Translations under genes and position numbers: made by a program
The notes under the pieces: model-generated
Database searches by the model: none
The model's input: only the letters and a program-made list of their open reading frames with translations
What the model was told of the DNA's origin: nothing
Origin: Diphasiastrum complanatum
Taxonomy: Eukaryota; Streptophyta; Lycopodiopsida; Lycopodiales; Lycopodiaceae
DNA length: 64,000 nucleotides
Reading direction: 5' to 3'
Assembly (NCBI GenBank): GCA_029204225.1
Contig: CM055106.1
Coordinates: 3,824,039-3,888,038, forward strand
Part shown: positions 31,936 to 42,310 of the stretch, in pieces
How the letters are laid out: each line of letters opens with the position of its first letter
How positions within the stretch are numbered: the stretch's first letter is position 1

Positions 31936-32457
31936 CTAACAATCCATAATTGCTTGTTCATTTACCAGATTAAGGCATTGATGTAGGTCAAGTTTCGGAC
32001 TTTGATGGTTGAAATGAAACTCGAAAGGATGTTCAATTATTTTCACATCTTGATCTAAATTTTGACTTTTGTCTGAATCATGATAGTCACCATCTAATGT
32101 TGCAACTTGATCCGAATCGTGAATTGGACTTCTGTTACCTACAATTGTATCTGGATCTGGGACTTGACTTTCGTCGTCGCTTTGCTCATCTGACTCATTG
32201 TTATCACTTTGCTCATCAGACTCATTGTCATCGCTTCGCTCATCCACTTCATCATTGTCACTTTGCTCATCTTCATTTTCAGTTTCTTCACTTTTCTGTA
32301 CCTGTTTTGTTTGTCGATCCACTGATGTTTTTGTGTATACACTCATTTTTTGAATCCGCATCTTCATTTTCTCAAACCATCTGGATTGTTCTCCTTTCCT
32401 TTCAGCTTCCAGCTTGAGCCTTTTTTCTTGTTGCTCGTACTTTAAAGCATATTCCAT
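31936..32457 (-). CDS. element C: Gag C-terminal part with acidic repeats
   Basis: A 173-residue frame with a coiled-coil-like basic/acidic start (YEQQEKRLKLEAERKGEQ), then four or so degenerate repeats of ESDEQSDN. It is continuous in phase with the preceding gag remnant (LRESMEYALKYEQQ), so it is probably the Gag C-terminal tail rather than a separate protein. No CCHC knuckle is present. The antisense frame over it is HFAH-rich and is a shadow. Confidence 0.55.
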   Translation of the reverse strand: MEYALKYEQQEKRLKLEAERKGEQSRWFEKMKMRIQKMSVYTKTSVDRQTKQVQKSEETENEDEQSDNDEVDERSDDNESDEQSDNNESDEQSDDESQVPDPDTIVGNRSPIHDSDQVATLDGDYHDSDKSQNLDQDVKIIEHPFEFHFNHQSPKLDLHQCLNLVNEQAIMDC

Positions 32458-33100
32458 ACTTTCCCTTAATCAAAACCCAGGCTGGAGAGAAGTAGATTGT
32501 AGACAATTTTCCACAATGCTCCGATATTGAGGTTGTAAGCCATGTATATAGCATTGTGCAAGATATACTTCTCCATAATTGAATAATGGGGCCATTTGTT
32601 AGAATTTTTTATTTTACTCAACAACTGTAGTTGTTTGGTTCAAAGAACACCATTGGATGAAGTCGGATCAATTGAAGACCTGTCTACAAACTCTTTTGAA
32701 AGTTAACTAGTTCTCAAGAAGAAAGTCATGAACGATGTTTCACCATGACTGAACACGTCCTTGGAAACCCGATGAAACAAAGAAAACCATACTATTGTCA
32801 CCAATACATCCACTATAGTAGAAGTTATAATCCAAATCTTCTAGCCAATTGTCTACATCAATGGAGTAAATGCTTCCATCAAAAGTAGGACTAACGTATT
32901 CAGACAGTCGTTGGTTAATAATAAGGTTTCTGTTGAGCAGTGACTTTCCACCATTCATTGATATGGTTTGTAGATAAATGCTCCAGAGCAAGTGCATGAT
33001 CCATCATGTTGCGTAACTCCATAAAACTAGCAGCATGAATAGATTTGGAAGAATGTGGTTGAAGCACAGGAGTTTGAAGAGAATTTAAATAGTCAAGCAT
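32458..33100 (-). pseudogene. element C: Ty3/gypsy-like gag
   Basis: The frame at 33100 starts MLDYLNSLQTP and contains MDHALALEHLS. After a frameshift near 32930 come SPTFDGSIYSIDVDNWLEDL and FFVSSGFQGRVQSW, the Retrotrans_gag core. Later NYGEVYLAQCYIHGLQPQY matches the last Gag helix region. Stops break it in three places. Confidence 0.68.
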
Positions 33101-33290
33101 TTTCTATACTCAAATTTTGTCTTCTAAACCAATGCCAAGAATTGTTGATTAAATTGTTGTACATAACTAGTTTGTTTGAGAGATTCAAATAATTTCTCAT
33201 AAAATCTGGTAATACTATCAATGCAAGCAATTTTGAATTGACTGCAAAGCTTTCTGTTCGAATGTGCTTGAGTATCCCACCATGCTCGAC

Positions 33291-33522
33291 AAGTCCCCTA
33301 ACTTAACTAAAAATAACTATCTTGAAGGATAATTAGCCCTTGTTAAGTATTATTTAGCCTACATTGGGCCCTTAATGGCATATTATTCTTATTAATTACT
33401 TTGAAGGGCCTAAAGAGGGAACCACCTTGTTCTTAAGGCTAATAGCTCATTTTGGGCCTACAAAGCTTACAATGGATATTTGAAGGCATTGATAAACACT
33501 GATGTACTAGAAGTACATGACA
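33291..33522 (-). repeat. 5' LTR of element C, truncated
   Basis: It is homologous to 30421-30622, ending ACATGACA on the plus strand. It is cut at 33291 and joined to leader sequence; no PBS is recognisable between here and gag. Confidence 0.78.
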
Positions 33523-33529
33523 ACTATTC

Positions 33530-34880
33530 CTTTGATAACTTTAGTCTAGGGTCGAGTGGAAAGTGACTTGGTTTGTAGTTGGCCATTCTATACTTTTCCA
33601 GCATGTTGTTGAGATATCGTTGCTGACTGGGGAATATCAGTCTACTGGGTCAATCTTGTTGGATTTGGATTCCGAGCCAGCAAGCATTTTGTATTCTTCA
33701 TCAGATTTGGCCTTGTAACGATTTAGCCTTCCTTCAGCGTTGTACTTCGCCTTGAATATCCATTTGCATGGAATTGATTTTCGGTTCTTTGGCAGCTTAG
33801 TGAGTGTCCATGTTTGATTCTCCATAAGAGAATCGAATTCAGTGTTGTTTGACCTTCTGGGTTGAACTTTGGTCCTCTGATGTGGGTTGACTTGTTGAGG
33901 TTCTGACTCATTGTCTGAGTCAGCGTCGATATTTTGCAGTTGAATCTTTGGATCAAAATTGACTGGTTGCTCGATCCTTGGATCAAAGTTATCAGCGGGG
34001 TTCCCTTTGTGGTCGATGAACTGGTCTTTCACAAAGATGACATCTCTATTGGTGAATGCCTTTTTGGTATCCAAATTGTAGAGGTTGTATGCCTTGTGAT
34101 TTGGAAAATAGCCGATGAAGACCATCTTTCTGCTCTTGTCATCTAGTTTTCTTCTTAGATCTTCTGGGATCTGAGCGAAAGCGATGCATCCAAACAGTCG
34201 AATATGTTTGAGTGATGGTTTTGATCTTGTCCACATCTCATAAGGTGTCTTGCCATTCAGGGCTTTGGTAATGGATCGATTCTGTAAATAGCCAGCTGTA
34301 GTAACATCTTCTATCCGACTCCTAGCATGCTTGTTGATAATACAACTTCTGTATGGAGAAGTTGGCTTGCTGATTGAAGGCAGATCTTGTACTAGACTCT
34401 GCGCTGACATTTGTTGAATATTGTTGAGGTTAAGATGGCCAAGTCTGAAATGCCACAACATATTAGTTGATTCAGAAGTGGTTGTGTGAAGAGCTTGACT
34501 GTTAAAAGAATAGCAATGGCTGAGTTTGTAAAGATAGCCGCTTCTTCTTCCATAGGCCAGAACCTTCCAAGATTTGTCAAATATTGTGCAGCCCTTTCTA
34601 TTGAATTCGACCCTCCAACCTAAATTAGTGATTATGCTAACTGAGAGCGAATTCTTGGTCAGATTTGGAATGTGGAAAACGTTGGACAACAACTTGACCT
34701 CACCTCTTTTGAATTCAACTCTAACTGTTCCTTCACCTTCAATTGAATGTGATGAGTTGTCTCCAAGTTGCACAACTCGAGAGTGAGTGAATGACTTATA
34801 GCCATTGAACCAATCGCAATGTTGAGTCAAGTGTTGAGTTGCTCTGGAATCTAGATACCAGGAATCGATATCCTGTTGGT
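33530..34880 (-). pseudogene. element B protease, partial integrase, RT start
   Basis: A 443-codon frame remains open in spite of deletions. The protease active site is mutated from DSG to DSR (SWYLDSRATQHLT). The pre-integrase part is followed by a jump from ARSRIEDV straight to the integrase C-terminal region (KTPYEMWTRSKPS, VFIGYFPNHKAYNLYNLD), so the DDE core is missing. RT begins ENQTWTLTKLPKNRKSIPCKW and breaks after about 40 residues. The frame starts inside LTR sequence, so the first 30 or so residues are not protease. Confidence 0.8.
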
Positions 34881-34889
34881 ATGTAATCA

Positions 34890-35377
34890 CAAAGGCGCCC
34901 TTACACTGAAGGCAGCGAAGAAGATGAAAAAGCCGAAGGTGCCTTAGACTGAAGGTAGCAAAGAACACGAAGGTGCCTTAGACTAAAGGCAGGGAAGAAG
35001 GCGAAGATGTCTTAGACTTAAAGGTAGCAAAAAAGCCAAAGGTGCCTTAGACTAAAGGCAACAAAAAAATTGAAAAAGCCAAAGGTGTCTTAAAAAATGG
35101 TTTCTAAGGCATTCTGGCTACTTTGTCGCATTTTTTGCGAAGGGGCAAAAAAGACGAAGGTGTCTTAAACTGTTTTCTAAGGCATTCTGGCCACTTGGCC
35201 ACTATGTTGCATTTTTTGCAAAGGTACAAAAAAAGGCTAAGGTGCCTAAAAATGGTTAAGGCAAAAAATTTGTAAAGGGAAAAATGTGACGGGCCAAAAA
35301 CATGTAGTCTCCCTTCAGTTTTCAAGATGCTCATTACTTGAATGATTTGCTTAAGGTTGAGCATAAGAAATCTAACA
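34890..35377 (-). repeat. 5' LTR remnant of element B
   Basis: It begins TGTTAGATTTCTTATGC at 35377 (minus) and matches 28900-29399 closely, including the minisatellite. It is cut at about 34890 and joined directly to protease, so the LTR 3' half, PBS and gag were lost in one deletion. Confidence 0.8.
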
Positions 35378-35382
35378 AAGGA

Positions 35383-35778
35383 ATACTCTCTGTCCATCGC
35401 TTCTCTCCAGAGATCGGAGTCTAGTAGGCTAAGTGCCTCATTGATAGTTGTTGGTTCCTGCATTAAGAGACGGGCACACTCAGGAATATACCTTTTGGGC
35501 TGTGTGCGCACTCGGCTCGATCTTCTTGGAGGTGGTGTCGACTGATGATCCAATCATTGGATTTGTCATTGCTGAGTATCAACAACTTCTTTGTCTGGCT
35601 CGTTGTGATAGAACCTTTGGAATGAGTCCAAATCATGCTTAGCTACAAGAGAGAAAAAATAGGAGCTATTTCTGGTAGCTTTTACATTGTTGAGGGATCT
35701 CCATGATTCCAACCCTAACCTGGTAGGGATGCATGATCCACCTAAATCATTATTAGGGATAGGGTTATGGCTGCTCAT
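35383..35778 (-). pseudogene. element A: linker and RT start (5' part)
   Basis: On the minus strand it reads RRSSRVRTQPKRYIPE, TTINEALSLLDSDLWREAM and DREYS, the lead-in to copia RT. It breaks off at 35383 at the target site of element B. The part upstream to 35778 is open but not recognised. A stop separates it from the RRSS segment. Confidence 0.75.
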
Positions 35779-35966
35779 ACCTGCTCAAATTTGTGATGGA
35801 TCATTTATATATAGGTGATGATCTCTCACCAAAATCAATCAAGCAATTTCATGATTTTCCTCTCATATTGGTGTAATTGCTCTCTATGTTCATAGTTTTT
35901 TGAGTGCTTGTGATTTCTAAACACTAATGAAAGTAACTTTTCCATATGGAAAGTTAGAATGGAATC

Positions 35967-36925
35967 ATCATGATCATGCAAGGTCTAATGGATATTGTAA
36001 ATGGCAAGGAGGGTGAACCTATTCATCTTCAAGAGAAAGCCAAATACAACAAGAGGTGCAATATTGCACTACATTGTATAGAAATGAATGTTGCTAATGA
36101 ACTCTTAAGAGAGGTAGGAGATTGCACTTCAGCTCAAGATGCTTGGGAGACTTTGCAAAAGGTCTATGAATCCAAGAACCAAACAAGGGTGTTAGCTTTG
36201 AAGAATCAAATCTATAGAAGCTATCAAAAAAAAGGAGAGAGTGCACATACTTTTGTCTTAAGAGTGAAGGAATTGGACAAGGAGCTAGCCTTCATAGGTG
36301 ATCCTATCAAGGATGAAGAGCTTGTTCAACTTATCTTCAATGGACTAAGCTTTGAATTTGATAATCTGGTTTAGGGACATGCAATTATGTGTAAGCTACC
36401 CATACTTGAGGAACTTCAAGGCACACTCATGGCCGAGGAGTCAAGAAGGAGGCAAATGCAAGAGAGGATGGATAGACTTTCTATCCAAGGTGGAGATGAC
36501 CAAACTCTCTTCACCAAAGGCAAAGGTAAGTTCAAAGGCAAAGGATCAACACATTCAAGAAGGCTTCAACAAAGCTTGAGGATCAAGATGGACCCTCAAA
36601 GCCATCTCCATCAACCACCAAAGTCAAGAAGGACAAATCCAAGGTGAAGTGCTATTATTGTAGCAAGATGGGGCATTATGCCTTATTATGCCTGAAGAGG
36701 AAGCAAGATCAAATCCAAGCCAACATGAGCAAGGAGGAGGAGGAGAAGAGTTCACATGAGGACTCCCTCAAAATGTCCATATTTTCTTCAACAAGCTTCA
36801 AAGGAGAAGATCCTTGGTGGATCGATTCAGGAGCTAGTTTGCACATGACTAGCAAAAGGGAGTTTTTCTATTCTCTCTTATCTTATGATGGACCTATAAA
36901 ATCTATCTATACAGCAAATGATTAA
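35967..36925 (+). pseudogene. element H gag, zinc knuckle and protease
   Basis: Copia Gag (UBN2): GLMDIVNGKEGEPIHLQEKA, AWETLQKVYESKNQTRVLAL, ELVQLIFNGLSFEFDNLV, one stop at 36373. The knuckle CYYCSKMGHYALLC lies at about 36650. The protease DSGASLHMT is intact near 36826. The frame ends at 36925 just after TAND, a few residues past the active site. Confidence 0.8.
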
Positions 36926-37160
36926 GCTTGCAAGATTGAAGGAGTTGATAGCATTCCCCTTTGGATCAAAAGATTATTGGTGGAGCTGAAGATCATGGAT
37001 TCAGAAGAGGCACAAATCATCTACAATGACAATATATCAGCCCGACACCTTGCATCTAACCCAATCTTCCATGCAAGATCTAAGCACATCAAGATATGTC
37101 ATCATTTTGGTGCAATCCAAGGAGATTGCTTTGGAGCATGTTCCAAGTAATGAATGTGTA
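36926..37160 (+). pseudogene. element H RNase H tail
   Basis: WIKRLLVELKIMDSEEAQI, YNDNISARHLASNP and HARSKHIKI are the copia RNase H end. It is joined to protease by a deletion of roughly 3 kb compared with complete copia elements. Confidence 0.75.
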
Positions 37161-37310
37161 GCTGATCTACTTACTTAGCCACTTCAAAAAAAACCTTTTA
37201 TGAAGTTCAGATCATCACTTGGAGTGATTAGTAATGCAATGATTGAACCAAGCTTGTGCAATTGCTATCTATGTTTATGGTTTTTTGAGTGCTTGTGATT
37301 TCTAATCATG

Positions 37311-37998
37311 ATTGGAGTGTGTGTGGGTCTGTTGTACTATACTCAAATTGTAGATGTTGTACATTCACACATGTGGAGCCGTCTTCAAGGATTTGGGCCA
37401 TTTAGTGAGGTTTTAGCATAGATTTTGATGGTGCAAGTTGTGCTAACTTTATGGAATCATAATCTATTGCTTATCTCATCATTTTAACTATTTTAGGATC
37501 CCTTTTTGCTGCTACTTTTACATGAAGATCTATATTCACTATATCAATTGTAAGATAATACAAGACAATCAAAGATTTCATTGATATTGTGTCATTAATT
37601 GGATGACAATTTACCAAATCTTACATTGTCTACCAAAAATGAGCACAAATACATCCAAGCTATCCATGGATGCACCGTTTTATCAACTACAAGATCCACC
37701 TTACATGTTAACCCTTGAAAATTATATTCACAATAACCAAATGTCCAGGTAGAATGATAATGCATCAATTACCATAAGTACTTTGCTCTCAACTCTTTTT
37801 CCATACAATAGCCTAATATTTTGTTGATTTTTTTGAACACTGGGCAAGAGCACAATGCATCAAAGCCTCTTGTATCATAAGCACCTTGTCTGTTCCTCCA
37901 TCACCATAACCTACTTTAAGGAAATGCAGAAAAAGGAAAGAGCACATGAGTCAAAAATAGCCACCACGAAAGATGAATATCCAGCCAAACATGCAATC
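37311..37998. other. unassigned AT-rich flank
   Basis: No domain or boundary is seen; part of this may be the 3' LTR of element H. Confidence 0.35.
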
Positions 37999-38500
37999 TT
38001 GTGTGAAGAATAGGCAAAATCTAGCTTGATCTTTTGCAATCTCATGTACATAGTGAAATCTCACATGTGTGGAGAATGTTCCCACATGTGGAGGGTAGCC
38101 ATAATCTATTTAGATCATTTATGAAGAGTTTGATTAGTCAATAGGCCTTAGTCTTGATTTTGGGGTTTAGGGTTTAGGGTTTGGGGCGTACTTTGACTTC
38201 TCTATCCCATGCCCACATGCACATAGGTTAGTAGGTGATTAGGCCAATTTTGGTGTGTGATGTATCTCAAGGTAGGTTAGGCTTCTTACACATGGCGTGA
38301 TCGTAGAGGGCTAGTGACACTTTCATGTGTGTTGTCATGAAGTCATGTGACCAATCAAAAGTGAAGATCCATGAAATTGGTCCAATCATAATCAAGGGTC
38401 CTTATCTCACTAGACCAATCAAAGTTAGAGGAGCTATGTAAGAGATCCAATCATTTTACTTGCTTTCTACTCCTCTTGAATCTTGAATCACTATATAGAG
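37999..38500 (+). repeat. family-X LTR fragment with telomere-like run
   Basis: It starts TGTGTGAAGAATAGGCAAAATCTAGC and includes TCACATGTGTGGAG followed by CCCACATGTGG, matching on the opposite strand the LTR at 54372-55206. GGGTTTAGGGTTTAGGGTTT lies at about 38163. A TATATAGAGG box lies at 38492. Confidence 0.5.
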
Positions 38501-38509
38501 GATTGTACA

Positions 38510-38640
38510 ACAGTAGATCCAAAGGTCCGCTAGTAAGCGAGACACGATTTGTGAGAGAACTGTATTTCTCTCATGCCAACGCACTACGTGGATTTGTCAT
38601 GCAGTGCTACTAAGATTCAAGAAGATCAATAGTCTATAGA
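38510..38640 (+). repeat. family-E LTR fragment (first part)
   Basis: It matches 44163-44285: CTAGTAAGCGAGA, TTTCTCTCATGCCAAC and TCATGCAGTGCT in order. Confidence 0.7.
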
Positions 38641-38775
38641 ATCAAGCTCAATAATGATGGATCAATCAATAAGTTCAAAGCAAGGCTTTGTGCTAAAGGC
38701 TATGCCCAAATCAAAGGCATAGATTATGAAGAAACCTTTGCTCCCGTAGCAAAGACACAAAGCATGACATGATCG
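38636..38775 (+). pseudogene. copia RT fragment between two E-LTR pieces
   Basis: It reads [20 protein letters not shown] and [18 protein letters not shown] residues just before the first catalytic region. It is only about 140 bp and is flanked on both sides by E-LTR sequence that would otherwise be nearly continuous. Confidence 0.7.
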
Positions 38776-38817
38776 CAGGTTACAAAAAAAGGATCTTCGT
38801 TTCGGAGATCTGGTCCT

Positions 38818-39397
38818 GTGTGTGCCTGATTTACTTGGTTCATTCAATTCCACATCTTGGTTTGATTTTGTTGAATGCTACATTAATCTGTTAACGTAGA
38901 TCAACAGTGTCCATCTTCTCTTTGAAAGATTGTAGGAATAATATAGTTGGCAGTGACCAGCAGTCATATCTCATGAATCCTTTTGCTTTGTTTCGCTTTG
39001 TGATCACTTGGCTACAAGCGTAAATCAATTTCAGAGGCTCACTTAGGTTTCGTTTTGTTTCATTTCATTTCATCTTGTTTCGTTTTGTCTCGTCTTGTTA
39101 CAGAGCTTGATTGATCTTGTCGCAAATTCTTTTGTTTCATTTCGCGATCTCTTTGCTTTCAGCATGAATCAACGTTAGAGCTCATTTAAGTTTCACTTCA
39201 CTTCGCTTCATTTCATTTTCTTCCAAATTTCATCTCGTTTCGTTTTGTGTGTTACAGAGTCTGATCAATCCAACTCGAACAGAAATAATTTGAGTTTTGC
39301 AAAATTGTTCACGAATCATTCGAGATTTTTTTTTATCAGTCTGTCACTAGAGTTTTAGCTAGAATTTTGCATTTTTTGAGTGTATTTTTTGGCATTA
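38818..39397 (+). repeat. family-E 5' LTR, 3' part
   Basis: It matches 44385-45063, including the TTTCG/CTTCG-rich zones, and ends just before a PBS at 39399. Confidence 0.75.
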
Positions 39398-39398
39398 G

Positions 39399-39410
39399 TG
39401 GTATTAGAGC
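39399..39410 (+). other. primer-binding site (one mismatch)
   Basis: TGGTATTAGAGC differs by one base from the initiator tRNA-Met PBS seen at 45065. Confidence 0.75.
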
Positions 39411-39510
39411 CTACCTTGTCATAATCTAACATAGTTGAAAAGCTATCAGATCAAAGGGGCTAAGCATTTAAACAATCAACCATCAATAAGTGAACAGGAA
39501 TTCAGAAGCA

Positions 39511-40425
39511 ATGGCTTCAATCAACAGCATACAATCCAAGATCTGTATAGTTCTGGATTATTCAAGGCCTAACTTTCTAGCATTGGAAAGTGAAGACCTC
39601 GCTGATACTAAAGGATGAAGGTTTATTATCCTGGGTGGATGGCACAGAGGAGATGCCTACAACATCAGGCAAAGAGCTACGCAAATGGAGGGAGAAAAAT
39701 GACCAGGCAGTAGCCTTGCTATCATCATCCATCGAGGATAGTGTCACACTTGACCTGGCTACACTCTCCAAGGCAAAGGAGATGTGGGATACACTACTCA
39801 CGAGATTTCAAATGAAATCACGAAGTAAAATAATGATGCTGAAAGATCAGCTGACAAATCTATAGTGGGACGGGAAAGACCTCACTTCTTTCATAAGGAA
39901 GATGAAAGATCTATTCCTATCACTACACAACTCTGGAGCAAAAAATGTAGTGTCAGCAGAGAAGCAACTCACTTACCTATTGAGAGCCTTACCTAGATCT
40001 TTCCATACAACCAGAACCCTGCTCGCAAAGGATCCTAAAATGACCCTTGAAAAGACAATTGTTGAGATTCAAGAGGAAGTCAAGGCGAGAGAGCATCTTG
40101 ATCACAATGATGCTTTTGACCAAGCCCTCTACAACAACAAAGAAAAGACAAAGAAACAATTCAAGCCTAAGAGGGAGTCGAATCAAAGGCAGGATCGTGA
40201 TCAACAAGCAGAGGGAACCAGCAAAGGCAAGTGGAAGAACAAAGGGAGGTCGAAACAACAAGGTGGAGAAAAAAAGACTTGTGTGAGATGCAGACGAGAA
40301 GGGCACACAGTTGATACATGCTGGCTCAATCCAAGAATTGAGTGTATCCACTGCCACAAGAAGGGTCATGTAGCCACGGACTGCCACCTGAACCCAAGGA
40401 ACAAATCAGCACAGAATAGACAGGA
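39511..40425 (+). pseudogene. family-E gag with two zinc knuckles
   Basis: It opens MASINSIQSKICIVLDYS, shifts frame near 39585, then reads LILKDEGLLSWVDGTEEMP and EMWDTLLTRFQMKSRSKIM. A stop at 39863 precedes the second half, which runs from 39902. Two CCHC knuckles follow: CVRCRREGHTVDTC (about 40281) and CIHCHKKGHVATDC (about 40341). Confidence 0.82.
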
Positions 40426-40951
40426 GAACAGTAAGAGTTCATTCTATGTTGAGGAGCCAAAGAGCTTGAAAATGGGCAAAGAGAGATTGAACAGAAATTG
40501 TTCAACCGCCTACATTTGTGCGGACGTGTGTGTAGTGTCAACACCTGTTGGCACACAGAAGGTGATCCTAGATTCATGAGCTACCTCACACTTCATCACA
40601 TCAAGATGAATTATGTTTGATTTCCGAAGTGCAGATCCATCAAGATTCATTGTTCTTGGAGATGGATCCAAACATCAAGTGAACGGTATTGGTTCACTAT
40701 CGCTCAACACGAATGGCAGGGATAGATGACTCAAAGATGTTCTGCTCCTGCCTACATTGTAGCAAGACTTGCTTTCTGTGGCAAGGATAGCTGATGCAGG
40801 GATGCATGTGATGTTTTTTGACGAAATATGCAATGTTATTGATGTCAGTACTAGTACCCTGATCATTGAAGGCAGAAGAAAAGGTAATCTAAATCACCTG
40901 AAGGCACACCTGTCTGCAGATCAAGTGTGTCAGACTCATGATGATTCGTAG
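40426..40951 (+). pseudogene. family-E protease with stop in the active site
   Basis: The catalytic triad reads D-S-stop-A: GAT TCA TGA GCT at 40571-40582, where GGA (Gly) is expected. The fold continues with FIVLGDGSKHQVNGIGSL and LLSVARIADAGMHVMF. One point change inactivated it. Confidence 0.78.
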
Positions 40952-41294
40952 ACACTTTGTGGCACATGAGACTATGCCATATGAATTCGATGGCACTTTA
41001 CCAACCAAGCCATCATGGAGCAATAATAGGGGCAGCATCTCGAATGCGAACAATTCGACCACCTATGATGCATGCCGGAAGGGTAAGATGTCATGCACTC
41101 CATTTGTCAAATACTCCTACAGAACCACCAAGATTATGGAGTTAGTGCATTCTGACATATGTGGGCCTTTCAATGTGATCTCAGTAGGAAGCTCGAAATA
41201 TTACATTACCTTCATTGATGATTATAGTAAATTTTCTAGAGTGTATTTTATTCAGAATAAATCAGAAGCATTGACAAATTCACAGAGTATGTGA
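40938..41294 (+). pseudogene. family-E pre-integrase and integrase, truncated
   Basis: CRKGKMSCTPFV is the degenerate zinc-binding end; ELVHSDICGPFNV and YYITFIDDYSKFSRVYF are the integrase start with the first catalytic Asp. The frame ends at 41294 and beyond it the sequence no longer resembles integrase. Confidence 0.78.
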
Positions 41295-41444
41295 ATTGTG
41301 CACTGGCAACAAAGTGAAGCAGATAAAGTAGGTGGAGTGTGTTTCTTTCTACACCATAGATTTGTTTGTGCTTCTTTAGAAGGGTGTGGATCTCATTCCC
41401 ACCTTCTTGCAAATAGCCAATAGGAAGCAAGGGGCAAGGGCCAC

Positions 41445-42100
41445 TGATGCAAAAAAATACACTCAGAAAATGCAAAATTCTAGCTAAAACTTTGTTGACA
41501 AATTGACTAAAAAAAGTCTTAAACGATTCGCGAACAGTTTCGCAAAACTCCAATTATTTCTGTTCGAGTTGGATCAATCAGGCTCTGTAACACAACAAAA
41601 CGAAACGAGATGCAATCTGAAAAAAAATGAAACAAAGCAAAGCGAAGCGAAGTAAAACTTAAATGAGCTCTAACATTGATTCATGCTCGAAGCAAAGAGA
41701 TCTCGAAACGAAATGAAATGAAGCGAAAGAATTCGCGACAAGGTCAATCAAGCTCTGTAACGAGACGAGATGAGACGAGACGAAACAAAATGTGATGAAA
41801 CAAAACGAAATGAAACGAAACCTAAGTGAGCCTCTGAAATTAATTAACGCTTGAAGTTAAGTGATCACAAAGCGAAACACGAAGCAGAGCGAAGCGAAAG
41901 GATTCGCGAACGAAATTAGTTCATCAAGAATTTAGATATGACTGCTAGTCACTGCCAACTATATCATTCGTACAATCCTTCAGCAAGTAGACAGACGCTG
42001 CTAATCTACGTTAACTAATTAATATAGCATTCAACAAAATCAAACCAATATGTGAAATTGAATGAAACAAGTAAATCAGACACACGAATAATATCAGACT
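41445..42100 (-). repeat. family-E LTR, inverted copy
   Basis: On the minus strand it runs from a segment like 44385 to the LTR end GCATCA at 41445, with TTCGC/TTCGT-rich zones (41590-41900). It is followed on the minus strand by GTGGCCC rather than the PBS, so either it is a 3' LTR or the PBS was lost. Confidence 0.7.
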
Positions 42101-42310
42101 TTGACTAGTTTACAAAACTTAGAAACTTAAGTAGTTTAACTTTGGCCTTCTAATACTATTTTTAGCTACATGGCTCAAAGTCAAGTTTATTCTCAAGTGC
42201 TCATTGGGCCATGGGCTAAGCATGCAGGATGCCACGAACCTTGCAACTATTTTTGACTAAATTATTTATTTACATGGTAATACCCTCAACACCCTACTGA
42301 ACAAATTCTG

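Larger units (their letters stand above)
30116..33522 (-). mobile_element. element C: 3.4-kb LTR element without pol, inserted in element B
   Basis: The LTR ends are perfect 8-bp inverted repeats TGTCATGT/ACATGACA. The target duplication is ACTGT (30111-30115) against ACTAT (33523-33527), one mismatch. The left copy is a full LTR; the right one keeps 232 bp. The interior has a gypsy-like Gag, an acidic repeat frame and two unrecognised frames, but no protease, RT, RNase H or integrase motif. It is probably non-autonomous. Confidence 0.78.
28379..35377 (-). mobile_element. element B: Ty1/copia inserted in element A, itself carrying element C
   Basis: Minus-strand element with 5' LTR remnant (35377-34890), protease to RT start (34880-33530), RNase H (30110-29407), polypurine tract and 3' LTR (29399-28379). 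Target duplication: plus-strand AAGGA (35378-35382) against GAGGA (28374-28378), one mismatch. Gag, integrase core and most of RT are deleted. Without element C it is about 3.6 kb. Confidence 0.85.
35815..37310 (+). mobile_element. Ty1/copia element H, large internal deletion
   Basis: Gag and protease are followed directly by the last 60 residues of RNase H; integrase and RT are deleted. A shared block GTGCTTGTGATTTCTAA occurs upstream of gag (35870-35934) and downstream of pol (37246-37310) in the same orientation, which fits LTR remnants. Confidence 0.75.

Noticed and set aside
32097-32417. His-rich plus-strand frame (HFAH repeats)
   Set aside because: Antisense shadow of the acidic repeats in element C's Gag tail.
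38160-38190. Telomeric repeat run as a chromosome end
   Set aside because: Only three units, within LTR-like sequence and flanked by unique DNA on both sides.
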